Program-made: the position numbers and the translations under genes
The notes under the pieces: generated by a model
Database searches by the model: none
Told to the model about the DNA's origin: nothing
What the model saw: only the letters and a program-made list of their open reading frames with translations
NCBI GenBank assembly: GCA_038501625.1
Contig: JAZAYU010000052.1
Coordinates: 2,509,955 to 2,573,954, forward strand
DNA from: Corbicula japonica
Taxonomy: Eukaryota; Mollusca; Bivalvia; Venerida; Cyrenidae
Reading direction: 5' to 3'
Length of the DNA stretch: 64,000 bases
Shown: piece by piece, positions 46,671 through 55,507 of the stretch
Layout: each line of letters opens with the position of its first letter
Numbering within the stretch: position 1 is the stretch's first letter

Positions 46671-47523
46671 TTATCCCTAAAAAGACACAAAGAGTTTCCT
46701 TTCCAAATATAATGTTTTAATGTTGTTACTTTTAGGAATCCAAATACAAAGTCATCAATAATATACATAAATGTCAATACAGATCAACATTGATTATTTC
46801 TCAAATGTATAAAGTACATCAGTTTAACCAATTAATATATTTTTCAGTTGTATAGTTTTTACTTACTTTAAAAGACAATTATTATTTCAATAAATGAGTT
46901 TCATATAAATCAAAGTGAAAGAGACGCTTGGTATTTTCAAGCGTTAGAATGACACTAACATTCTTGCATGATATTTATCAAAAACCATTCGTGAATCGTA
47001 CAAAATCTGACTTCTTTCAATGCGGAAACCAATGAATAATTTTTTTACTTACATCTCTTCCAAATTTAACAACAAATAGCCAAATAATTAAATAAAAACG
47101 TTTTCCATCTTTTCTAGTTTCCTTTTGAAGAATTTAAATGACGTAATTATTGAATTAAACACAAAGAGCCAAAATCATGCTTACTGCGCTATAGTCTTTT
47201 GAATCTTACTTGTAGTTCTACAATGATTTTGTACCATTCACAACTGTACATACATATTTATCTTTTAAACATTATTAAACTGTTTTTTTATGATCATTTT
47301 CTGTGTTTTTCTATGAAAACAACTAAACATACTCTAATATTTACATATAACACAACAAGCTTTACTTAGTTAATAAACTCTACCTTAACTTAAAATATTT
47401 CTTATGCAACAATTAAAGTGTTTAAACAAATAAAGTATTTTAATCAACTTACCTAAAAAGACACAAAGAGTTTCCTTTCCAAATATAATGTTTTAATGTT
47501 GTTACTTTTAGGAATCCTAATAC
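46671..47523. repeat. ~72-bp direct repeats about 780 bp apart
   Basis: CCTAAAAAGACACAAAGAGT through TTACTTTTAGGAATCC occurs near 46671-46742 and again near 47452-47523, virtually identical. The 0.7 kb between is AT-rich with no gene. The pair may bound an element. Confidence 0.8.
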
Positions 47524-48084
47524 AAAGTGATTCCTACTGGAAAGGAACCGCTAATTTAATTGTTGCATTGCAAATCATAAACAATCAAAATTATTGTTAC
47601 AAAAATGTATAAGATTAATTAGAATTTTGACCAATCAAAATTAACCCCGAAATCTTGAGGACGCTGTAAAATTCCAGCCCCTGAACCGAATCCACAAGCG
47701 CGTGTCATAATCGGGTCTTAGGATGACATTTATGGCTTCAAAGGCAGAAATCAGCATAAGTAATTAAGTAAAGGGATTATCTAATAATTTATCTGTCTGA
47801 CATCTAAAAGTTTCTTTGTTCAATAAATGTTTAAGCCGCTGACTTGATTAGATTATAATCTTTGTTAGTTGGCAAAATTTTCCATGAAATCTGTCAACAA
47901 ATACCTTTAGGAAATAAAATGCAAAAATCCTTTAAGTTTATTTTTTAACTTAAAACAAATACCTTTACGAAAATTAAAATGCAAACTTTTAAGTTAATTT
48001 TTTAACTTAAACTCGATATAAGTTGCGAAAACAAAATACCTAAAATTTAGTGCATAACACGTATATATTACTTTTTTGTTCTTA

Positions 48085-48240
48085 ATACTCGTGGTCACGA
48101 AATAGAAACGAAACAAATAACAATTCTTTGTTTTTTGGCTCTTATTTTTGCTGAGTTACATGTAACGTGTGGTCATGAATACACTGTACATTATTAAATA
48201 AAATATTTTGTCTTAGTTATAACTCGTGGCCACGAGATGA
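48085..48240. repeat. TCGTGGCCACGA palindrome array, block 2
   Basis: Copies near 48088 (ACTCGTGGTCACGAAATAG), 48165 (diverged) and 48222 (ACTCGTGGCCACGAGATG). Confidence 0.75.
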
Positions 48241-48539
48241 CAATGTGTTTGTTTAGCAACAAAATAGAAAACAAGAGCAAGTCGGAAACGACTGCACGCT
48301 CGACTATTCGAAGTCAGACATATTTAAGCACATTTAAAACTGGGCTTCATTTAAACTGGGGAGTGATTCAGGAGTTTATGACACCCAACACACACACATG
48401 AACAAAAGTTTCTTAATCCAAGTTAGGAAATCAATAAATTACAGTTACTTTATTATTGTAGTTTTTTTAGAGGGTTTACACAACCCAGTCCATACACCCC
48501 TGATCCCACACCCATCAACCCACTATCCCTACCCACCTA

Positions 48540-49055
48540 TAGTGATGTGGTGGGGTGTGGTGTAGTATAGTAAGGTATGGTATGCTGGTTGCTGTTGTTG
48601 GTGGTGTGGGTGTTGTTGCTGTTGTTGGTGTTGTTGTTGGTGTTGTCAGTTGTTGGTGTTGTTGATGCTATTGTTGTTGGTTGTTGGTGATGCTATTGTT
48701 GTTGGTGGTGGTGGTGTTGTTGACGGTGTTGTTGGTGGTGTTGTTGACGGAGTTGTTGGTGGTGTTGTTGACGGTGTTGTTGGTGGTGTTGTTGACGGTG
48801 TTGTTGACGGTATTATTGTTGGTGGTGTGGTGGGGTGGTGGTGGTGTGGTGTGAGATGGGGTGGTGTGGTGGGGGTGGTGGTGGTGTGAGGGTGGTGTGG
48901 TGGTGGTGGTGGTGTGTGGTGTGGTGTGGTGTGGTAAGGTAAGGTGTGGTGTGGTGTGGTGTGGCGTGGCGTGGCATGGCATGGCATGGCATGGCATAGC
49001 ATAGCACAGCACTGCATAGCATAGCATAGCATAGCATAGCATAGTATAGTATAGT
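48540..49055. repeat. GT-rich microsatellite block
   Basis: TGTTGTTGG and GGTGGTGTG-type trinucleotides, including a tandem 24-bp unit (GTTGTTGACGGTGTTGTTGG-like), grade into pentanucleotides TGGCA then TAGCA. Long frames on both strands here (poly-Thr/Pro/His or poly-Val/Gly) are repeat artefacts. Confidence 0.9.
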
Positions 49056-49204
49056 GACCACTCAACACTTTCACCAAAGTATGTTAAGTACATCTGTTTT
49101 AAACCTTTTCTTTAGCATTACCTTAGAAAAACACTAACATTGAAACTTTAACCATAATTTCTAAGTCTTAATTCTAATTTCTAAGCGAAAAAGGGCAAAA
49201 ATCA

Positions 49205-50290
49205 AATAAAACAAGTTAACCATTTATATCCAAGTATAAAATGGGGAGATAATCCCAGAAAAAAGGTAGCCAGACTTACGTAACTTGTAAGGGTCATCAT
49301 CTGTGCACTGTTAAGTATGTATGTAAACTTTAATGCCAGATCTCTTTGTGGATATTGCGAAATATCCAACATGCCGAAATAAGTTAACCATTTTCTAAGT
49401 ACAAAAAGGGGAGATAACACCAGAAATAAGGTACCCAGAGTTATGTAACTTGTCAGTGTCATGACCTGTGAACTGTTAAGTAAGTGTGTAAATTTCATGC
49501 CAATGCTCTTTGTAGAAATTCAGAAATATCCAACTTGCCGAAAAATGTTAACCATTTATCTCTAAGTACAAATTGGGGAGAAAACCCCGAATTAAGATAG
49601 CCAGAGTTATGTAACTTGTTAAGAGTCATACCCTGTGCACTGTATAGTAAGTTTGTAAACTTTCATGCTAATGATCTTTGTAGAAATGGAAAAATATCCA
49701 ACTTGCCGAAACAGGTTAACCATTTTTCTAAGTACAAAAAGGGGAGATAACACCAGAAATAAGGTACCCAGAGTTATGTAACTTGTCAGGGTCATGACCT
49801 GTGAACTGTTAAGTAAGTGTGTAAACTTTCATGCCAATGCTCTTTGTAGAAATTCAGAAATATCCAACTTGCCGAAAAATGTTAACCATTTACATGTATC
49901 TCTAAGTACAAATTGGGGAGAAAACCCCGAATTAAGATAGCCAGAGTTATGTAACTTGTTAAGAGTCATACCCTGTGCACTGTATAGTAAGTTTGTAAAC
50001 TTTCATGCTAATGATCTTTGTAGAAATGGAAAAATATCCAACTTGCCGAAACAGGTTAACCATTTTTTTAAGTACAAAAAGGGGAGATAACACCAGAAAT
50101 AAGGTACCCAGAGTTATGTAACTTGTCAGGGTCATGACCTGTGAACTGTCAAGTAAGTGTGTAAACTTTCATGCCAATGCTCTTTGTAGAAATTGAGAAA
50201 TATCCAACTTGCCGAAAAATGTTAACCGGACGGACGGATGTACGGACGGACGGACGGTTCAATCACTAGATGCCGGGGGCATAAAAAGCA
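49205..50290. mobile_element. Pearl/HINE-like element, six core repeats
   Basis: Six ~165-bp tandem units start GTTAACCATTT (49216, 49383, 49547, 49714, 49880, 50055) and share TTATGTAACTTGT..GGGTCAT and CTTTGTAGAAAT. A and B variants alternate, so the higher-order unit is about 330 bp. The array ends at 50220 in GTTAACCGGACGGACGG, an ACGG microsatellite, then ATGCCGGGGGCATAAAA. This matches the pearl layout: tandem core, ACGG repeat, 3' palindrome. Confidence 0.7.
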
Positions 50291-50399
50291 AGGATGAGTT
50301 ATGGGCCTTTGAAAATCAACCTGATGTATGATAAAATAAAGGTATAAAAAGTTTTAAAGTTGTCGTTTTAATAGAATGAAAGATATGAGGTTTCACCAC

Positions 50400-51855
50400 C
50401 TTGCACGCAAACTTTAACCTTAATTTCTAAGTCTAAAAAGGGCAATCATTTGATATAAATCAAAGAAAGTGTTATGGTTCTTGGCATACATAGTCAGGGT
50501 CATGATAGTGAACAAGTTTCAAAGCTATAGTACAAGAAGTATGAAAGTAACTAGCTTGCACGCAAACTTTAACCTGAAATTCTAAGTTGAAAAAGGGCCA
50601 TAATTTGATTAAAAATTAAAGAAAGAGTTATGGTTCTTGGCATACATAGTCAGGGTCATGATGGTAAACGAGTGTTGAAAGTTTCAAAGCTATAGTACAA
50701 GAAGTATGAAAGTAACTAGCTTGCACGCAAACTTTAACCTGAAATTCTAAGTTGAAAAAGGGCCATAATTTGAACAAAATGGAAGTTAGAGTTATGCTTC
50801 TTGGCATACCCACTCGGGATATGATAATGAACAAGTGCTGAAAGTTTCAAAGCTGTAGTATAAGTAGTATGGAAGTTACGGGTTTGTACACTAGCTTGCA
50901 CGCAATCTTTAACCTGAAATTCTAAGTCGAAAAAGGGCTATAATTTTAATAAAATGAAAGTTAGAGTTTTGGTTCCTGGCATACACACTTGGGAGATGAT
51001 GATGAACAAGTGTGCCAAGTTTCAAAGTTGTAGTATAAGTAGTATTGAAGTTATGTGTTTGTACAGTAGCTTGCACGCAAACTTTAACCTGAAATTCTAA
51101 GTCGAAAAAAGGGCCATAATTTGATGAAAATGAAAGTTAGAGTTATGGTTCTTGGCATACACACTCGGGACAGGATGATGAACAAGTGTGCCAAGTTTCA
51201 AAGCTGTAGTATAAGTAGTATTGAAGTTATGTGTTTGTACAGTAGCTTGCACGCAAACTTTAACCTGAAATTCTAAGTCAAAAAAGGGCCATAATTTGAT
51301 CAAAATGAAAGTTAGAGTTATGGTTCTTGGCATACACACTTGGGACATGATGATGAACAAGTGTGCCAAGTTTCAAAGCTGTAGTATAAGTTGTATTGAA
51401 GTTATGTGTCTGTTCATTAGCTTGCACGCAAACTTTAACCTGAAATTCTAAGTCAAAAAAGGGCCATAATTTGATCAAAATGAAAGTTAGAGTTATAGTT
51501 CTTGGCATACACACTTGGGACATGATGATGAACAAGTGTGCCAAGTTTCAAAGCTGTAGTATAAGTTGTATTGAAGTTATGTGTCTGTTCATTAGCTTGC
51601 ACGCAAACTTTAACCTAAAATTCTAAGTCGAAAAAGGGCCATAATTTGATCAAAATGAAAGTTAGAGTTATAGTTCTTGGCATACATACTCGGGACATGA
51701 TGATGAACAAGTGTGCCAAGTTTTAAAGCTGTAGCTATAGTAGTTTTTAAGATATCAGTAGGTTGCACGCAAACTTTAACCAAAGCGGGACGCCGACACC
51801 GACGCCCAAGTGAGTACAATAGCTCGACATATTCTTCGAATAGTCGAGCTAAAAA
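50400..51855. mobile_element. Tandem-core element, ~175-bp units with terminal hairpin
   Basis: Nine starts of CTTGCACGCAAACTTTAACC lie near 50400, 50551, 50719, 50897, 51069, 51244, 51419, 51594 and 51760. Units share AAGGGCCATAATTTGAT, GTTCTTGGCATAC and CAAGTTTCAAAGCTGTAGTA. The last unit changes to GGGACGCCGACACCGACGCC and a hairpin, TAGCTCGAC...GTCGAGCTA (51820-51851). GCTCGACTATTCGAA near 48300 resembles half of that hairpin and may mark the far end. The layout parallels pearl/HINE elements with a different microsatellite. Confidence 0.65.
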
Positions 51856-51889
51856 TAGAAAAAAGTGTTATTCTCATTCTACGGGGTTG

Positions 51890-52027
51890 GAGGTTATAAA
51901 ACTGAGATTGGAAACCAGTCTCAAATCTCAAGCATCTGATTGCCTGAAATGGCGACTGGTCGCCATTTCAGCCAATCATGTGCTTGAGATTTGAGACTGG
52001 TTTCCATGCTCAGTTTTATAACCTTGG
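51890..52027. mobile_element. Hairpin MITE-B
   Basis: A ~138-bp near-perfect palindrome: GGTTATAAAACTGAGATTGG on the left, AGTTTTATAACC on the right, and centre GGCGACTGGTCGCC. Family members are at 19.4, 34.6-36.4 and 53.5 kb. Confidence 0.9.
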
Positions 52028-52109
52028 GTACTGGTCTCGATAGAAAATCGTTGTAAACCTGTTGTTTTTGTGTATCTGACGAGATAGCAAAAATGTTGTT
52101 TGCAAGTTA

Positions 52110-52375
52110 ATTTCTCGTAGCCACGACACATTTTTTTCTGAATTTTAACACGTACCACGAAAAAGAAAAAAAAGTTTTTGTCTTAGAAATATCTCGTGGT
52201 CTAGAGATAGCATATGCATTTCTGACTAGTAACTTGTGGTCAAAAAGTAGAAAAAACTGTAGAGCTATTTTGGTGTATTTTTTCTCCAAGTTATCCCTCG
52301 TGGCTACAAGATAGATTTTTATGTGTTGTTTTTTTCTAAGTTATTACACTTTGCCACGAGATATTTAAGAAGACA
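52110..52375. repeat. TCGTGGCCACGA palindrome array, block 3
   Basis: Diverged copies such as TCTCGTAGCCACGACAC, CTCGTGGTCTAGAGATAG, CCTCGTGGCTACAAGATAG and TTTGCCACGAGATA, spaced 30-70 bp. Confidence 0.65.
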
Positions 52376-52687
52376 AAAATCCGAAGTCCCCTATAAGCTT
52401 CCGTAGTCAACCGCTAAATTTATAAACATTATTATTATAGTTTGGCAATATTTCACTTCCTCCTTTTATGAATTTTAAATTACCGGTACGGAACAATCAA
52501 TGATCAAGCATGAACTGAACAAAAGACTTTTTAAAATTGTATGATCGCGAAGATTTAATCGCTTAAAGTGTTTCGAAACGCTTAAAATTTGAAGTGCTAC
52601 ATATGTACATGCGGGGAAAACAATGCTTATGATGTGTTGTAATTTTTCATTTCAACGTGTATAAAAAATATTGTCAGGACATTAAAA

Positions 52688-55249
52688 ATGGCTGAGCGAT
52701 ATCGTGTAAGAGTGTTTAATATTGTTTCTTTTTGAAGAAAGAAATTTAAATATTACTTTAAGAGTAACTTGTAGTTAAATTTAGTGTGCATAAAAGTGAT
52801 CAGATTTTGTCGTGTTGATCAGGTCATACACATGTACATGTATAATAATTAAACAATTCATTGTACACTTCTGAACCTTTCACATTTCAATCTAACTGTT
52901 TAATTTAAGTTTTATTTAGTCTTCAGAAATGTTTCCTCTTTCACATTGTATTTAAAGTGTAGTAGGAACTGAAATCTATTATTTAATGTAAACACAGTGA
53001 ATCAATATTAGTATTAACCGTTTCACACAATATTTAATCATTGTAAAGTAAATATTTAGTTTCTTAATCAATACCCTAGCAAAAAGTACTTTAAATCTAT
53101 TTCCTTTTAGGTTAACCTGTGGTCACATGACATGTGTGGATGTCTGGATGATATATCCACGTGCATTGCGACATTACTTTGCCCGTGCATCATGTTTGGA
53201 CGAACAGCCGAAAACATAGGCTCCGGCAACTGTTGGATTTGCGGTAAAGTCTGTCGGTTATCATCTTCTTATAAAATCACAATAAAAAACGGTTTACAGT
53301 TTACTTGAGAGCTAGTTTCACGCTTTACTCCATGGGATAAGACTGTTTCCCAAGGACAAACAGTGTATTTCCAGATTTCACTATAGTAGTGGTATTCGAC
53401 AATTAATATCAAAACGTTAAGTTCTATTGAACCGTTCGAGCCTATTGGTATCAATTATTTAGCAATAACAATAACGATTAAAACAAAAATTAATAAAGCA
53501 TTGCCCAAGGTTATAAAACTGAGCATGGAAACCAGTCTCAAATCTCAAGCATCTGATTGGCTGAAATGGCGACTGGTCGCCATTTCAGCCAATCAGATGC
53601 TTGAGATTTGAGACTGGTTTCCAATCTCAGCTTTATAACCTTCAACCATGATATTCCTACAGAGTACTTTACTGTAAATTGAAATGAACTGGGTGCGTCC
53701 TTAAACATAAAGCAAACTGTGTGTAAATATATTTTCTCTGGAGGCCATTCTTCAAGCTCAATATTGGGGTGATCTTGATTCAAGGATAGAAAGTAGTGCA
53801 AAGCTGTTTGCAGCGACATTGAAATAGTGGACATATTATCGAGGTGGTCTTAATTCCAGGATAGTCTTTATGACGCCATACCACCCTAGCATCATGCGAG
53901 GAATAGTTCGAAAACTTAACATCATTTACACTAACTATAAAAGGAGAGTGTTGTCGTTAATATTATCGTTAATGTTGTCGGACTTGCTTTCTAATATTAC
54001 CTTAAATTTTTCACCAATGGGTCAAATTTCTTCAATAACACATTCGGCTCAGTCTTCAAAACGGAAGCCTCCTCGTGCACATTGTTCCCGATTCCTGGGA
54101 AAATTCCGAGAAATCTTCGAACAAAAATTTGGAAAAATATTCTGTTTGAGTAAATAAGCCTCATATCACATGTACGCGCAGATGTTTACAATATTGACCG
54201 AATATTCGAGTTCTTTAACTATTATTGCGTTACAAAATACGAAATATTTTAGGTGTAATTAAAACATTACCCGATCCATCACTATATCTTACAACCATAA
54301 TTTCCTTTTTGTCTTCTTTTCCAAGAGCTGCTTCTACGGACGCCCATTGAGGCTGTTTTGAGTTGCACAAAGGTTTTAATAATTTTTCTCATAAATAGTT
54401 TAACTACATACGAAGAAACCCTGAAATCTCTCTTCGGTCAGAAAAGATGTACATACATGTATAAATAAACATTAAATAAAAGTTTTCTGTAAATATAAAT
54501 ACATGACTCATAATTTGTCCAGAAAACATGTCAAGCGTCTAAGTAGGATCTGAAACAGATATGTACAGTGAAAGTATGCTGTCGGAAGCTGATGATCGGC
54601 ATATATTCACGGACTTGAACATAAACAACTTGACTTTAATTATGTTCATTCTTATAAAGGTTCCTTGAAAACCTGATAATGGATAGACAGCAAGTGATAC
54701 ATTTTTCTCTGTTTATATAACCAAGAATGATAATATGACCGATGGGGCGAATTAAATGTTTTGCAGTGATCAATTCTCATCAAAAGAACATGGCTTTATA
54801 AAATTTGTAAAACTGTTGGCTAATAAACCGTATTTAAATGTACACGCGACTGTCTAGTTATCATTAGCCTACTATAATTATTTTAGAAATCATGAATGCA
54901 ATAAGTGACGCCACTTCGCCAGTAACATATTGTTGTTGCTGCTCGTCTATTTATTGCATTTATTTAAGTGATCGTATTATTTCTTTCGCCACCATTTCAT
55001 ACTTTTCGTTAAGTATTCACAATTAATGATTCCTGTTTTACTCCCACAGGTCTGTCTTTCATGTGTTTTCCGTCCTATTTTATCAGCCGGATGATCGTCC
55101 GAGACAGAATACGAACCAGCAAGGGTATCGATGGAAGTTCTCTGAACGACTTGTGTCTTATCCTATTCTGTCCTTTCTGCTCTTTAATGCAGGAGGTACA
55201 GGAAGTACAAACGTCGGAACCGTCTGCAAAGAGCATGAGCAGAAGCTGA
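52688..55249 (+). CDS. PLAC8/cornifelin-like protein C (complete model)
   Basis: Three exons splice cleanly: 52688-52705 (ATG plus five codons, MAERYR, donor GTAAGA, phase 0), 53111-53243 (133 bp, acceptor TTTTAG, donor GTAAAG, phase 1) and 55050-55249 (200 bp, acceptor CCCACAG). The product is 116 residues, a normal size for the family. Key features are LWSHDMCGCLDDISTC, an intact CPC (LLCPCIMFG), ENIGSGNCWICG, a hydrophobic stretch, RIRTSKGIDG, FCPFCSLMQEVQEV and a C-terminal MSRS. PLAC8 proteins are small membrane-associated Cys-rich proteins; the specific role is unknown. The exon plan matches A and B but the sequence is more divergent. The tiny first exon is the least certain part. AATAAA signals occur soon after the stop. 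Confidence 0.85.
53508..53643. mobile_element. Hairpin MITE-B in PLAC8-C intron
   Basis: A ~135-bp palindrome, the most regular copy. Left end AAGGTTATAAAACTGAGC, right end GCTTTATAACCTT, with centre GGCGACTGGTCGCC. Confidence 0.9.
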
Positions 55250-55281
55250 CAGGAACCGGAAGTAAATGTGTTGACACTGAT

Positions 55282-55287
55282 AATAAA
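55282..55287 (+). promoter_or_regulatory. Poly(A) signal of PLAC8-C
   Basis: AATAAA lies about 33 nt after the PLAC8-C stop codon; another AATAAA is at 55339-55344. Confidence 0.5.
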
Positions 55288-55489
55288 ATGAATTCTCTTC
55301 GCCATTATCAAGGGCAACTAGACAGTGGACAAATGGGTAATAAACCAAAGTGCAACAAGTCAAATCAGTTTGTTTGAGAAAAAATGTTCGCAAAAACACG
55401 ATCTGAACATTGCAGATGCTTATGTATCTACGAAACTGTTATGATATGACGGTGCAACGTCCTTTTGTACAACAGTTAGTTGTTATAAA

Positions 55490-55495
55490 TTTATT
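55490..55495 (-). promoter_or_regulatory. Poly(A) signal of the receptor gene
   Basis: TTTATT on the plus strand is AATAAA on the minus strand, 13-18 nt beyond the receptor stop codon at 55508-55510. Confidence 0.5.
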
Positions 55496-55507
55496 TCCAT
55501 GTGAAAT

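Noticed and set aside
48646..49093. Long overlapping frames on both strands in the GT-rich block (and 60924-61384)
   Set aside because: They translate only microsatellite sequence (poly-Thr/Pro/His or poly-Val/Gly) and exist in several frames at once.
51097..51544. Repeated ~90-residue minus-strand frames with AHLFIIMSQVCMPRT
   Set aside because: They are shadows of the 175-bp tandem units and recur once per unit; there is no family resemblance and no conservation beyond the DNA repeat.
46050..52375. CRISPR-like array (regular palindromic repeats)
   Set aside because: Eukaryotic context, variable and AT-rich spacers, diverged repeats, no cas genes.
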